Origin: Klugiella xanthotipulae
Lineage (GTDB): Bacteria > Actinomycetota > Actinomycetes > Actinomycetales > Microbacteriaceae
Assembly (NCBI RefSeq): GCF_006716695.1
Contig: NZ_VFPN01000001.1
Span: 1,240,001-1,304,000, forward strand
Direction: 5' to 3'
DNA length: 64,000 nt
A program made the position numbers and the translations under genes. A model generated the notes under the pieces. It worked only from the letters and a program-made list of their open reading frames with translations. It searched no databases and was not told where the DNA came from. Positions 42,769-52,360 of the stretch are shown here, piece by piece; the stretch's first letter is position 1; each line of letters begins with the position of its first letter.

Positions 42769-43644
42769 ATGACTGTGCTCTCCTCCGCCCTCCGCTACGC
42801 CGCCTTCACCACCCGACCCGAGGGGGGAAATCCCGCCGGAATTGTGCTGGATGCTGCCGCCCTGGGCGTCTCCGAGATGCAGGAGATCGCCGCGCAGATC
42901 GGCTACGCCGAGACGGCGTTCCTCACCGAGCGCTCCGTGGGTGGAGACCCGCGCCGCAGTCGCGTGCGGTATTTCTCGCCGGTGGCTGAGGTGCCGTTCT
43001 GCGGGCACGCCACGGTTGCCACGGCTGCCGCACTCGCCGAGCGGGAGGGCGAGGGGACCTTTACCTTCGACACGGCTGCCGGCCCCGTTGTGATTGAGAC
43101 GGCTGATACCGTCGAGGGTCTACGGGCCTCCTTCACCAGCGTCGAGCCGCAGCAGGCTCCCCTTGATGCCGCCGCGTTCGAGGCCCTCCTCGCCGTACTC
43201 GGTCTCACCCGTGCCGACCTGAATCCCGTGTACCCGCCCGGACTGTCGTACGCCGGCAACTGGCACCCCGTGATCGTGATTGCCGACCCGCTCCGGTTCG
43301 ACACCTACACGTTTGATTTCTCGGCCGTGCGCGACCTGAAAGAGACCCAGGGTTGGACCGGCACGATCACCACCCTGCGGGAACTTTCACCCGCGGAGTT
43401 TGTGGCCCGCAACCCCTTCGCAGCCGGACGTGTTCGCGAGGACCCCGCCACAGGCTCCGCCGCCGCGGCCGTCGGGGCCTACCTGCGTGCAATCGGGCGG
43501 GTCACCGCGCCCGCGCGCGTGCTCATCCATCAGGGCGAACACGTGGGCCGACCCAGCCTGCTGACGGTTGACATCCCACCCTCGGGCGGGATCATCGTGA
43601 CGGGCTCCGCGGTAGAAATCCCGGCGAGTCCGGCGGAAAGCTAG
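42769..43644 (+). CDS. PhzF-family isomerase/epimerase
   Basis: A 291-aa protein of two similar halves, in the PhzF/diaminopimelate-epimerase fold. Family landmarks are GGNPAGIVLDA near the start, YAETAFLTE with the catalytic-type Glu, VPFCGHATVATAAALAE and EDPATGSAAAAVGAYL. PhzF itself acts in phenazine synthesis, but most members, like this one with no phenazine genes around, have unknown substrates. Single gene, divergent from the mod-res operon, convergent with the metallo-beta-lactamase gene. Confidence 0.9.
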   Translation: MTVLSSALRYAAFTTRPEGGNPAGIVLDAAALGVSEMQEIAAQIGYAETAFLTERSVGGDPRRSRVRYFSPVAEVPFCGHATVATAAALAEREGEGTFTFDTAAGPVVIETADTVEGLRASFTSVEPQQAPLDAAAFEALLAVLGLTRADLNPVYPPGLSYAGNWHPVIVIADPLRFDTYTFDFSAVRDLKETQGWTGTITTLRELSPAEFVARNPFAAGRVREDPATGSAAAAVGAYLRAIGRVTAPARVLIHQGEHVGRPSLLTVDIPPSGGIIVTGSAVEIPASPAES

Positions 43645-43683
43645 TCGGATGCCACTTCTTCGTATCGACCCGACCGCCCAGGT

Positions 43684-44340
43684 TTAGTGCCCCCGAGCAA
43701 TCCACTCGTCGCGCTGCGGAGCCTCCGCCCCGATTGTGGTTGTGTCGCCGTGTCCGGTGCGCACCACCGTCTCGGCCGGGAGCGTAAGCAACTGGGTGGT
43801 GATCGACTCGATGATGGTGTCAAAGCTGCTGTAGAGACGTCCGGTCGCCCCAGGGCCGCCCTGGAAGAGCGTGTCGCCCGTGAAGACGGTGCCCAACTCT
43901 GCGGAGTAGAAGCTGACCGAGCCGGGCGAGTGACCGGGGGTATGCCGGGCGGTGAGCGTGACATCCGCCACCGTAAAGGTGTCACCCTCCCGGATGTCGT
44001 GGTCCGGGGCGAGCATTGGGTAGACGTCGTTCCACAGCATCCGGTCGTTGCTGTTGAGGTAGACGGGTGCGCCGTTGGTGCGCACAAACTCGCCAACGGC
44101 GCGGATGTGGTCGTCATGGCCGTGGCTGAGCAGGATCGCGGCGACCTCGCGGCCGCCAACGGCCGCAGCAATTGCGCGGGCGTCGTGCGAGGGGTCGATC
44201 ACGATGACGGTGGTGTCGTCGCCGATGATCCACACGTTGTTATCAACATCCCACTCGTCGCCATCGAGGGAGAATTTTCCGCTCGTGACCAGGTGCTCGA
44301 TGCGAGCGAGAGTCCCTGTTGTGTGTGTTGTGTCCGTCAT
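43684..44340 (-). CDS. MBL-fold hydrolase of the mycothiol formaldehyde pathway
   Basis: A 218-aa metallo-beta-lactamase-fold hydrolase. The binuclear metal motif is [16 protein letters not shown] (HxHxDH), followed by [25 protein letters not shown] and [11 protein letters not shown]. Its start overlaps the stop of the mycothiol dehydrogenase gene by 4 nt (ATGA). This conserved pair suggests that it hydrolyses S-formylmycothiol to mycothiol and formate, finishing formaldehyde removal; that role is inferred from context and not from residues unique to it. Confidence 0.88.
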   Translation of the reverse strand: MTDTTHTTGTLARIEHLVTSGKFSLDGDEWDVDNNVWIIGDDTTVIVIDPSHDARAIAAAVGGREVAAILLSHGHDDHIRAVGEFVRTNGAPVYLNSNDRMLWNDVYPMLAPDHDIREGDTFTVADVTLTARHTPGHSPGSVSFYSAELGTVFTGDTLFQGGPGATGRLYSSFDTIIESITTQLLTLPAETVVRTGHGDTTTIGAEAPQRDEWIARGH

Positions 44341-45425
44341 GAGAGTTCAACCACCGATCGAAGTACTGTGCCAGCGTGCATTTTTTCGAAGGCCGACTCG
44401 ATATCGGCGAGCCCGATGCGTTCCGACACAAACGCATCCAGATTGAGGCGGCCACGTGCGTACTGCTCAACCAGCATGGGGAAGTCACGGCTGGGTAGGC
44501 AGTCACCGTACCACGAAGACCTGAGCGACCCACCGCGGCCAAAAACGTCTAGCAGGGGTAGCTCAATCATCATCTCGGGTGTGGGCACACCCACGAGGAC
44601 AACGCGCCCGGCGAGGTCGCGGGCGTAGAAGGCCTGCCGATAGGTTTCGGGCCGACCAACGGCCTCGATCACAACATCGGCACCGTTGCCGCCGGTGAGC
44701 GCACGGATAGCCTCCACGGGATCGGTCTCGCGAGAGTTCACCCCGTGCGTTGCCCCCAGCGAGAGTGCCATGTCTACCTTGGCCTGGTCGATATCGACCG
44801 CGATGATGGTGGTGGCACCGGCCAGTTGAGCGCCCGCAATGGCCGCGATACCCACGCCACCACAGCCGATCACGGCCACCGACTCGCCGCGCTGCACCTC
44901 GCCCGTGTTGATGGCCGCACCGATGCCGGCCATCACGCCGCAGCCCAGCAGGCCGATTGCGGCCGCATCCGACTCAGTATCCACTCTGGTGCACTGACCG
45001 GCGGCCACGAGGGTCTTCTCGATGAAGGCACCGATGCCCAGCGCGGGTGACAACTCGGTGCCATCTCTCAGGGTCATTTTCTGGGTGGCGTTGTGGGTGT
45101 TAAAGCAGTACTGGGGTTTACCCTTGGCGCAGGCGCGGCACGTGCCACACACCGCGCGCCAGTTGAGGATGACGCGGTCGCCCACGGCGATGTTGGTCAC
45201 ATCTGGCCCCACACCGCTCACGATGCCAGTGGCTTCGTGTCCTAATAGGAACGGGAAATCATCGCTGATGCTCCCCTGTTTGTAGTGCAGATCGGTATGA
45301 CAGACCCCGCTGGTCAGGATGTCAACGAGAGCCTCCCCGGGGCCGGGTTCGGGCACCAGGATGGTCTCGATTGTGGCCGGTGCGTTTTTGGAGCGAACAA
45401 CAACGCCCTGCACTTCGTAAACCAT
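44337..45425 (-). CDS. mscR: S-(hydroxymethyl)mycothiol dehydrogenase
   Basis: A 362-aa zinc- and NAD-dependent class III-like alcohol dehydrogenase that oxidises the formaldehyde-mycothiol adduct (and mycothiol S-nitroso compounds). Catalytic zinc residues are Cys42 in SGVCHTDLH and His63-Glu64 in LLGHEATG; structural zinc cysteines are 93, 96, 99 and 107. The NAD fold has [12 protein letters not shown]. The near-universal start [16 protein letters not shown] fixes ATG 45425, with AAGGGA upstream. It shows that the host makes mycothiol, an actinobacterial trait. Cotranscribed with the MBL hydrolase. Confidence 0.94.
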   Translation of the reverse strand: MVYEVQGVVVRSKNAPATIETILVPEPGPGEALVDILTSGVCHTDLHYKQGSISDDFPFLLGHEATGIVSGVGPDVTNIAVGDRVILNWRAVCGTCRACAKGKPQYCFNTHNATQKMTLRDGTELSPALGIGAFIEKTLVAAGQCTRVDTESDAAAIGLLGCGVMAGIGAAINTGEVQRGESVAVIGCGGVGIAAIAGAQLAGATTIIAVDIDQAKVDMALSLGATHGVNSRETDPVEAIRALTGGNGADVVIEAVGRPETYRQAFYARDLAGRVVLVGVPTPEMMIELPLLDVFGRGGSLRSSWYGDCLPSRDFPMLVEQYARGRLNLDAFVSERIGLADIESAFEKMHAGTVLRSVVELS

Positions 45426-45651
45426 ACAGCTGGTCCCTTCATAGATCTCGCGTTCACGTTTCACCCTCTACGGTACCCACTCCACGCAGGCGTTGACGAC
45501 CACCTGTGCAGCCTGTGGATAAGTGCTGACCGGAGGGAGTCGTGAGGAGATCACAAGAAATCCTGATGGCGGCTGCAATTCGAAGGCCCAATAGCGATCT
45601 TTGTCCGACGAGAGCCCACGGCTCCAGATCACACCTGCTGCGGGAGGCGCG

Positions 45652-46116
45652 CTACTTCTCCCGCTTCTGAAGAACGCGGTCCAGGGTCGCGAATGACTCC
45701 TCCCAGCCACTCCGTGGACCGGCCGCCACCTCGGCGCTGAACGGACCCTGCACCAGTTCCAGCTGCGTACCCGAACCCTCCTCGGTGAAGGTGAGGCTCG
45801 TGGTGAGGCGGGTGATGGTACCGTCGCCATCCATATCTGGGACATCCTGGTGTGCCACGAGGAGAAGGTTCTCAATAACCTCAGAGAATGTGGTGTCCAC
45901 CACGGCGGTCAGCTCGGGATTGTCATCGCTGACCATGACCAGGCGCTGATATCCGCCCGCCCGCGCATCCACGGCGATGGTGTCGCGTGGGACGTGCCAG
46001 CCGTCCGGGCCAAACCACTCGGCAATTGTGTCCGGGTCAATAAACGCGTGGTAGACCTGCCGCGGGGGTGCCGCAAAATGCCGGAAAATAACAAGATCCT
46101 GGGTGATGCCGCTCAT
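45652..46116 (-). CDS. SRPBCC/AHSA1-domain protein
   Basis: A 154-aa START-like protein. The opening FRHFAAPPRQVYHAFIDPDTIAEWFGPDGWHV (in parts: AFIDPDTIAEWFGP) is the hallmark of the Aha1 C-terminal-like group, and the final helix GWEESFATLDRVL closes the hydrophobic pocket. Such proteins bind small hydrophobic ligands; the role is unknown. It stands alone with 200-nt gaps on both sides. Confidence 0.87.
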   Translation of the reverse strand: MSGITQDLVIFRHFAAPPRQVYHAFIDPDTIAEWFGPDGWHVPRDTIAVDARAGGYQRLVMVSDDNPELTAVVDTTFSEVIENLLLVAHQDVPDMDGDGTITRLTTSLTFTEEGSGTQLELVQGPFSAEVAAGPRSGWEESFATLDRVLQKREK

Positions 46117-46318
46117 GAGAAGCTCCTGTACTTTTCTCCGCAGTGTAGGACGGTGGCGAGGTTACTACCAGGGGGTTGCGGGGATGTCCTGCGGGCATCC
46201 GGAGCAGCGGAATCGCGTTGTTAATGATCCACGGTGCGATGCGTACACCGGTTTCTGCTCGTCTCCGCGGTCATCCCGGGAGCATCCTCCGGTGACCTTT
46301 CAGCCCCGGCAGAGCGGC

Positions 46319-46831
46319 CTAGTCTTCCTCGATAATGGGTTTGGGCCCGCGTGAATCGCCCACCGCAAACACGAGCGAAAAGACCGCGAGTGCCACCGTG
46401 ATGGTGCCCAGTGGGTTGCACAGCCCGATGGACATCTCAAGCGAGTCGGGCCCGCTCCAGACGCTCAGAAGAGAGGCGAGCCCCTCGTCCGTCGTGTCGG
46501 GCACGGTCAGCCCAAAGAGTAGCCCCAGCGCCCCGGTGATCGAGAGGGAGACGACCGTGGACCGCCGGGTGCGGAACCCGCGCCGCGCCGTTACCCGGAT
46601 GCACCACCCGGTCACCACCAGAAGCGTTGCCATCACGGGCCCCAGCGAGAACGCAAACCAGGCCACCATATCGCCGCCGGCCCCAAAAAGCGCCCGGCCC
46701 GCGGTCATCCACGCGGCCAGCAGAACGCCCGACACCATCACGAAGGCGCCCAACGCGCCCGAGCGGGGCGAGCGAGCGGGCGTGGTCGGGGCCTCGGAGG
46801 TGCCGGGTGACGCGGTGGAGGGCGTGGTCAT
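46319..46831 (-). CDS. Hypothetical four-helix membrane protein
   Basis: A 170-aa protein with a Thr/Ser/Pro-rich cytoplasmic start (1-30) and four hydrophobic segments: about 34-54 (GAFVMVSGVLLAAWMTAG), 62-86 (MVAWFAFSLGPVMATLLVV), 100-120 and 142-162, ending in the acidic tail KPIIEED. I recognise no family motif. ATG at 46831 is preferred since the further upstream frame is antisense to the M18 start region. Divergent from the aminopeptidase. Confidence 0.7.
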   Translation of the reverse strand: MTTPSTASPGTSEAPTTPARSPRSGALGAFVMVSGVLLAAWMTAGRALFGAGGDMVAWFAFSLGPVMATLLVVTGWCIRVTARRGFRTRRSTVVSLSITGALGLLFGLTVPDTTDEGLASLLSVWSGPDSLEMSIGLCNPLGTITVALAVFSLVFAVGDSRGPKPIIEED

Positions 46832-46940
46832 ATCGTGCTCGATTCTGCCGGGGATGCTGCGGGTGCGACGGAGCCTACCGGCCAGGGTACCAGCCGGGTT
46901 GCGCGGACCCGAGCCCGCCCGCACATGATTGGATGGACCC

Positions 46941-48224
46941 ATGTCAATCACCGCCGAGCACACCACCGAGTACGTTGACGCGCTCGCCGCCTTCATCGCG
47001 GCCAGCCCCTCCTCCTACCACGCGGCCGCCGAGACCGCCCGACTGCTGCGCGCGGCGGGCTTCGAGCCGCTGAGTGAGACCGACGCCTGGGACACGACGG
47101 CGGGCAGGCACTACGTGATTCGGGATGGCGCGATTATTGCGTGGAGCCAGCCGGCGGCATCCACCGGGCTGACCCCGTTTCGGATGCTCGGTGCGCACAC
47201 CGACTCGCCCGGCTTTAAGCTCAAGCCCAAGCCCACGATTGGTGCGCACGGCTGGATTCAGGCGGGGGTTGAGGTGTATGGTGGCCCGCTGCTCAACTCG
47301 TGGCTCGACCGCGAGCTTGAACTCGCCGGACGGCTCGTGACCCGCAGCGGAACCGAGCATTTGGTGCGCACGGGGCCGTTCATGCGCATCCCGCAACTGG
47401 CGATTCACCTGGACCGGGAGGCAAATAGTGGCCTGACCCTCGACCGTCAGCGGCACACCGCGCCCGTCTATGCCGTTGGTGATGCCACGCAAGCCGACCT
47501 GCTGGGCCACCTTGCGCAGCTCGCGGGCGTTGCGGCGTGGGATGTTGCCGGGTACGACATCCTCACGGCCGATACCGCCCCGCTCGCGCGGTTTGGCCTG
47601 AACCATGACCTGTGTGCGGCCGGGCGGATGGATAACCTGACCTCGGTGTTTGCCGGGCTGCGCGGGCTACTGGGTGCCTCCGAGGATGCCGGGCATATCA
47701 GCGTGCTCGCCGCGTTTGATCACGAGGAGCTGGGCTCCGAGACGCGCTCGGGCGCGAGCGGGCCGTTCCTGGCCGACGTCCTGGGGCGGCTGGCCGCGGG
47801 GTTGGGTGCCTCGGAGGGGGACCGGCAGCGGGCGCTCGCCGCGTCCTGGTGTCTCTCGGCTGATGCGGGTCACGCGGTGCATCCCAACTACCCCGAGAAG
47901 CATGATCCCGCCAACCGTCCCGTTGCCGGTGGTGGCCCACTGCTTAAGATCAACGCTAACCAGCGCTATGCCACGGATGCCCACGGCGCGGCCCTCTGGT
48001 CGCGCGCCTGCGCCGCCGCTGGCGTTCCCTACCAGGAGTTTGTGTCGAACAACACGGTGCCGTGCGGCTCCACCATCGGCCCCCTGACGGCAACCCGGCT
48101 GGGCATCAGGACGGTGGATGTTGGCGTGCCGCTGCTCTCGATGCACTCGGCTCGCGAGTTGGCGCAGGTGGACGACCTCGTGGCGCTGGGTGCGGCAGCG
48201 GGCGCATTCTTCGCGGGGGCGTAG
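46941..48224 (+). CDS. M18-family aminopeptidase
   Basis: A 427-aa zinc aminopeptidase that removes acidic or neutral N-terminal residues from peptides. Metal and active-site motifs are LGAHTDSPGFKLKPKP, CAAGRMDNLTSVFAG, AAFDHEELGSETRSG and MHSARELAQ near the C-terminus, in the order expected for M18. ATG at 46941 is used; a TTG at 46929 would add four residues. Single gene, ended by the inverted repeat at 48249-48315. Confidence 0.93.
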   Translation: MSITAEHTTEYVDALAAFIAASPSSYHAAAETARLLRAAGFEPLSETDAWDTTAGRHYVIRDGAIIAWSQPAASTGLTPFRMLGAHTDSPGFKLKPKPTIGAHGWIQAGVEVYGGPLLNSWLDRELELAGRLVTRSGTEHLVRTGPFMRIPQLAIHLDREANSGLTLDRQRHTAPVYAVGDATQADLLGHLAQLAGVAAWDVAGYDILTADTAPLARFGLNHDLCAAGRMDNLTSVFAGLRGLLGASEDAGHISVLAAFDHEELGSETRSGASGPFLADVLGRLAAGLGASEGDRQRALAASWCLSADAGHAVHPNYPEKHDPANRPVAGGGPLLKINANQRYATDAHGAALWSRACAAAGVPYQEFVSNNTVPCGSTIGPLTATRLGIRTVDVGVPLLSMHSARELAQVDDLVALGAAAGAFFAGA

Positions 48225-48248
48225 GGTGCTCGTGCCCCGGCAAAGCTA

Positions 48249-48315
48249 CTACGGGTGAGAAAACCTCACATATCGACGAAAATTTGCCGGTCTTGTGAGG
48301 TTTTCTCACCCGTAG
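48249..48315. terminator. Perfect 22-bp inverted repeat between convergent genes
   Basis: Arms 48249-48270 and 48294-48315 are exact reverse complements; the arm begins CTACGGGTGAGAAAACC. The loop is 23 nt. It lies 25 nt after the M18 stop and 12 nt after the tex stop, so it is probably a shared terminator, with the AAAA/TTTT tracts in the stem instead of after it. Confidence 0.75.
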
Positions 48316-48326
48316 CGCTGCCACCG

Positions 48327-50771
48327 CTAGCGATCATCCGCCACGAGCCCTGCTCGCCGCAGCGCGTCTGCCATTGCACTGTTGACCGGGGGTTTTGCTC
48401 CGCGATCAGACGTGCCGCCGCGGGGAGCCGGAGCGCCGCGGCCCTCGCGTGCACCGCGCGCCTGGCCATCACGCCCGCCAGCGCCGCCGCGCCCGCTGTC
48501 CGCCCGCCCGCGCCCGCCGCTGTTCCCGGCACTGCCCGACGTATCGCGCCCGCCGCTACGTGCAGGCAGTTCGTCGCTCAGCCGGAGGCTCAGCGAGATG
48601 CGTTTACGCTCGACATCCACCTCCATAACCTTGGCGCGCACGATGTCGCCCGGTTTGACCACCTCTCGGGGGTCCTTCACGAACCTGTCGCTCAGGGCCG
48701 AGACATGCACGAGGCCGTCCTGGTGCACGCCGATATCCACAAAGGCACCAAACGCGGCTACATTGGTGACGGTTCCCTCCAGGATCATCCCGGGAACCAG
48801 GTCGCCGATCTTTTCGACACCCTCGGCGAAGGTTGCGGTGGCGAAGCTGGGGCGGGGGTCCCGACCCGGTTTTTCTAACTCGTGGAGAACATCTGTGACC
48901 GTGGGTAGGCCAAAGGTGCCGTCCACGAAATCGGCCGCCCGGATGCCGCGCAGCGCCGAGCCGTTGCCCAGAAGGGTTGATACCTCGGCCCCCGAGACCT
49001 CCACGATGCGGCCCACGAGCGAGTATGCCTCCGGGTGCACCCCCGAGGCATCGAGGGGGTTGTCCCCGCCGCGCACACGCAGGAAGCCCGCGCACTGCTG
49101 GAACGCCTTCGGCCCCAGCCGGGGCACCTGAGCCAGCGCTTTGCGCGACGTAAACGGTCCGTGAGCGTCCCGATACTCCACGATGCTCTCGGCCAGCCCG
49201 GGCCCGATGCCCGATACGCGCCGCAGAAGGGGGGCAGATGCCGTGTTCAGGTCAACCCCCACGCCGTTCACGCAGTCCTCCACCACGGCATCAAGCGAGC
49301 GGGACAGCGTGAAGTCGGGGAGGTCGTGCTGGTACTGGCCGACACCGATTGACTTGGGGTCGATCTTCACGAGCTCGGCGAGCGGATCTTGCAGGCGCCG
49401 TGCAATGGATACGGCACCGCGGATCGACACATCCAGCTCGGGCAGTTCCTGCGAGGCGAAGGCGGATGCTGAGTATACGGAGGCCCCCGCCTCGGAGACC
49501 ACAACCTTGGTCACCTTCCGCTCGGGCCGCAGCTTCACGAGCTCGGCGGCGAGCTTGTCCGTCTCGCGGGACGCGGTGCCGTTGCCAATCGCAATCAGCT
49601 CCACGTTGTGCTCGGTGATGAGCCGATCAAGCGTGACGAGTGCATCCTGCCACTTGTTGTGGGGCTGGTGCGGGTAGATGGTGTCGGTGGCGACAACCTT
49701 GCCGGTGGCATCCACGACGGCGACCTTGGTGCCGGTGCGCAGGCCGGGATCGAGGCCGAGGGTGGCGCGCTGACCGGCGGGGGCCGCGAGGAGCAGGTCA
49801 CGCAGGTTGGCGGCAAACACCGTGATGGCATCCTCCTCGGCGCGCTCGCGTAGCCGGGTACGCAGATCGAGCTCCAGCCGCACCATAATGCGGCCGCGCC
49901 ACGATGTGCGCACCGCGAGCAGTAGCCACCCGTCGGCCGGGCGACCCTGATCGCTGATCCCGAACTGGGTGGCGATGGCCATCTCGTAGGGGGTGAGTGC
50001 AGAACGATCAGTCGGGGTATCGTCGAGAACCTCGGGCATGGGGTCTATCGTGAGGGTGAGCACATCCTCCTTGGCCCCGCGGAACAGCGCCAGGATGCGG
50101 TGCGACGGCAGTTGGGGTAACGGTTCTGAGAAGTCGAAGTAGTCGGCGTATTTGGCCCCCTTCACGGCCTGGCCGTCGCGCACCACGGAGACCAGGCGGC
50201 CCGTGTTCCACAGGCGTTCGCGCAGGCGGCCAATCAGGTCGGCATCCTCGGCGAAAAGTTCGGTAAGGATGGAGCGGGCACCGTCGAGCGCGGCTGCGGC
50301 ATCCTCAATGCCCTTTTCCGCATTGATAAAGGCGGTGGCGGCCCGCTCGGGCACCTGGGAGGGGTCGGTACGTAGCGAGTGTGCGAGCGGCTCTAGCCCG
50401 GCCTCGCGCGCGATCTGTGCCTTGGTGCGGCGCTTTACCTTGTAGGGCAGGTAGATGTCTTCCAATCGCGCCTTCGAGTCGGCCGCGGTGATCTGTGCCT
50501 CCACCTCCGGCGTGAGTTTGCCCTGCTCCCGGATGGCCTCCAGGATAGTGACTCGGCGCTCGGCCAGTTCGCGCAGGTAGCGCAGCCGCTCCTCCAGTGT
50601 GCGCAGTTGGGTGTCGTCGAGCGTGCCCGTGACCTCCTTGCGGTATCGGGCGATGAAAGGCACGGTGGCCCCGCCATCCAGGAGCTCAATGGCCGCGCGG
50701 ACCTGGTCGCCGCGCACACCCAACTCGGTGGCGATCTGCTGGTCAATGGAGGGAAGCGGAAGAGAAGTCAC
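48327..50771 (-). CDS. Tex-family RNA-binding protein
   Basis: An 814-aa transcription-accessory protein. Order: helical Tex N domain (starting [20 protein letters not shown] in parts; [10 protein letters not shown]-like [13 protein letters not shown]), a YqgF/RuvX-like domain ([17 protein letters not shown]), helix-hairpin-helix domains (VNTASAPLL-like [17 protein letters not shown]) and an S1 domain ([28 protein letters not shown] in parts). The tail after about 745 is Gly/Arg-rich and adds RNA contacts. Start is taken as GTG 50771 ([12 protein letters not shown]), matching family length; it lacks a strong ribosome site. Confidence 0.93.
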   Translation of the reverse strand: MTSLPLPSIDQQIATELGVRGDQVRAAIELLDGGATVPFIARYRKEVTGTLDDTQLRTLEERLRYLRELAERRVTILEAIREQGKLTPEVEAQITAADSKARLEDIYLPYKVKRRTKAQIAREAGLEPLAHSLRTDPSQVPERAATAFINAEKGIEDAAAALDGARSILTELFAEDADLIGRLRERLWNTGRLVSVVRDGQAVKGAKYADYFDFSEPLPQLPSHRILALFRGAKEDVLTLTIDPMPEVLDDTPTDRSALTPYEMAIATQFGISDQGRPADGWLLLAVRTSWRGRIMVRLELDLRTRLRERAEEDAITVFAANLRDLLLAAPAGQRATLGLDPGLRTGTKVAVVDATGKVVATDTIYPHQPHNKWQDALVTLDRLITEHNVELIAIGNGTASRETDKLAAELVKLRPERKVTKVVVSEAGASVYSASAFASQELPELDVSIRGAVSIARRLQDPLAELVKIDPKSIGVGQYQHDLPDFTLSRSLDAVVEDCVNGVGVDLNTASAPLLRRVSGIGPGLAESIVEYRDAHGPFTSRKALAQVPRLGPKAFQQCAGFLRVRGGDNPLDASGVHPEAYSLVGRIVEVSGAEVSTLLGNGSALRGIRAADFVDGTFGLPTVTDVLHELEKPGRDPRPSFATATFAEGVEKIGDLVPGMILEGTVTNVAAFGAFVDIGVHQDGLVHVSALSDRFVKDPREVVKPGDIVRAKVMEVDVERKRISLSLRLSDELPARSGGRDTSGSAGNSGGRGRADSGRGGAGGRDGQARGAREGRGAPAPRGGTSDRGAKPPVNSAMADALRRAGLVADDR

Positions 50772-50980
50772 GAGAAGAATTCTGTCAGGTTCTGCGGATG
50801 TTCGGGGCCGGGCCAACGCGGTTGTGGAAATATTCTGCCCGGGCCGGGTTGTGGAGGAGAGCCGCGGGGCGTTCTCCTTCACAACCGCGGCCACGAACGC
50901 GAAATAGTCGGTACAAAAACCCAGGTCGGGCGTAAAATGACTCGCACAACCAACCGCGAGGTACAACGAGGGAGTTCACC

Positions 50981-51463
50981 ATGCAGCCGATCAGCCCGTT
51001 TCTCTGGTTTGATACCCAGGCCGAGGACGCCGCACAGTTTTATGTTTCCATCTTCCCCAATTCGCGCATCCTGTCCACCTCCTACTACTCGGAGGGTGCC
51101 CCCTACCCGGTCGGCACCGTGATGGTGGTGCAGTTTGAGCTCAATGGCGTGCTGTTTCAGGCGCTCAACGGCGGACCACACTTCCAGTTCAGCCCCGCGG
51201 TTTCGTTTGCGATCTCCGCCCGGGACCAGGCCGAGATTGACCACTACTGGAATGCCCTCTCTGGCGACGGTGGAACCCCCGGCCAGTGTGGGTGGCTCGA
51301 CGACAAGTTTGGTCTGTCGTGGCAGGTTATTCCGGCGCAATTGGGGGAGATCCTCTCCGACCCCGACCCGGAGAAGGCCGGCCGAGCCACGGGCGCGCTC
51401 ATGGGGATGACCAAGATCGTTATTGCCGAGCTTGAAGCCGCGCGCGACGGCACCGCCGCCTAA
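50981..51463 (+). CDS. VOC-family (PhnB/3-demethylubiquinone methyltransferase-like) protein
   Basis: A 160-aa protein starting MQPISPFLWFDTQAEDAAQF and going on through YVSIFPNSRILSTSYYSEGAP (in parts: IFPNSRI), FELNGVLFQALNGGPHFQF and CGWLDDKFGLSWQVIP. This is the PhnB-like branch of the vicinal-oxygen-chelate superfamily, often mislabelled as a ubiquinone methyltransferase. Enzymatic role unknown. GAGGG-type ribosome site (AACGAGGGAG) lies 7-10 nt ahead of the ATG. Divergent from tex. Confidence 0.88.
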   Translation: MQPISPFLWFDTQAEDAAQFYVSIFPNSRILSTSYYSEGAPYPVGTVMVVQFELNGVLFQALNGGPHFQFSPAVSFAISARDQAEIDHYWNALSGDGGTPGQCGWLDDKFGLSWQVIPAQLGEILSDPDPEKAGRATGALMGMTKIVIAELEAARDGTAA

Positions 51464-51469
51464 ACCGCA

Positions 51470-51733
51470 TTACGCCGAGGGCCCGAGAATCAGTGCCTTC
51501 TTGGTCTCAAACTCCGCCTGGCTGAGGATACCGGCATCGCGCAACTCGCCCAACTGCTTCAACTGTGCGAGCGATGCATCGAGGGCAGCAGGAGGGGTGG
51601 CCGGCGGAACCGGTTGCCCGAGGGTATCCGGGGCCGCGCTCTGCGCCCCCCACCGTTGCCGCTGGCGCTCCTGAACCCGGCCGTGAACGGAACTGGCGAC
51701 GGCCACCCGTGCCGCTGTGCGAAAGAGACTCAT
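51470..51733 (-). CDS. SHOCT-domain protein
   Basis: An 87-aa protein with a basic N-terminal part (MSLFRTAARVAVASSVHGRVQ in parts) and a C-terminal SHOCT motif, LDASLAQLKQLGELRDAGILSQAEFETKKALIL (in parts: LKQLGELRDAGILSQAEFE). SHOCT is a short helical interaction module. The ATG has GGAGGAGC 5 nt upstream and lies 2 nt after the stop of the DUF6325-like gene, a pairing that recurs in actinobacteria. Function unknown. Confidence 0.85.
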   Translation of the reverse strand: MSLFRTAARVAVASSVHGRVQERQRQRWGAQSAAPDTLGQPVPPATPPAALDASLAQLKQLGELRDAGILSQAEFETKKALILGPSA

Positions 51734-51735
51734 GG

Positions 51736-52206
51736 TCAGCTCCTCCCGTGAGAATCGGGAGCCACCGTATTCGGCTCGGTGTCGAGCGCGGCCAGCATAT
51801 CGGCCACCGGAATGACGCCCTCGCCCAGCACTCGTGCATCGGCCCGTTCCCACGCGGCAATCACGGGCAGCATCGTCAACTCTTCGTACACCAGAATTGC
51901 CGCGATGCTTCCCGGCCGCAGCGCCCGGCCGATCTCGGCCAGGTCGGTTGTATCGGCCAGCCCCGAGGAGGCTCCGTCAAACACGGTCATATCGAAGCCC
52001 TCCACCGGTCCCAACTCGTCCAGTCCGATAATACGCGCCCCACCGTCGGCAGTCGCCGCAACAAATTCCAGGTCGAGTACGCGGATACTGCCCCCGTCAA
52101 CCAGCTCAAGAAGCTGTGCAAACCCGGCGGCGGTGACCCGCCCACCGGGAAACTCGATGATGAGATAGTCGATCGGCCCGAGCTGATCGTCAAAAGTGAC
52201 TGTCAT
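51736..52206 (-). CDS. DUF6325/DUF1269-like membrane-associated protein
   Basis: A 156-aa acidic protein: IDYLIIEFPGGRVTAAGFAQLLELVDGG at the start (in parts), IRVLDLEFVAATADG, and GSIAAILVYEELTMLPVIAAW later. The pattern of a short ferredoxin-like first half and a second half with VYEExW resembles DUF1269/DUF6325 proteins, which are often followed by a SHOCT gene as here. ATG at 52206 (MTVTFDDQLGP). No catalytic residues are evident; a stress or envelope role is only suggested by linkage to the TPM-PspA operon. Confidence 0.78.
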   Translation of the reverse strand: MTVTFDDQLGPIDYLIIEFPGGRVTAAGFAQLLELVDGGSIRVLDLEFVAATADGGARIIGLDELGPVEGFDMTVFDGASSGLADTTDLAEIGRALRPGSIAAILVYEELTMLPVIAAWERADARVLGEGVIPVADMLAALDTEPNTVAPDSHGRS

Positions 52207-52284
52207 GTGAACCCCCTCAGCTGCCACATCGGCATGGACCCAGCCTAATCATCGGGGGTGCCGGGGGGAAGACCTCGGACGCAG

Positions 52285-52312
52285 TGGGTGGGATGTCGCA
52301 GCATCCCACCCA
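52285..52312 (-). terminator. Hairpin downstream of pspA
   Basis: TGGGTGGGATG (52285-52295) and CATCCCACCCA (52302-52312) are a perfect 11-bp inverted repeat with a 6-nt loop, 49 nt beyond the pspA stop. No U run follows, so termination would be weak or factor-aided. Confidence 0.6.
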
Positions 52313-52360
52313 ACTACCAGTCACGTCCAGGTCGGCCCGGCCCGTCTTCCGTGTGGGTCT

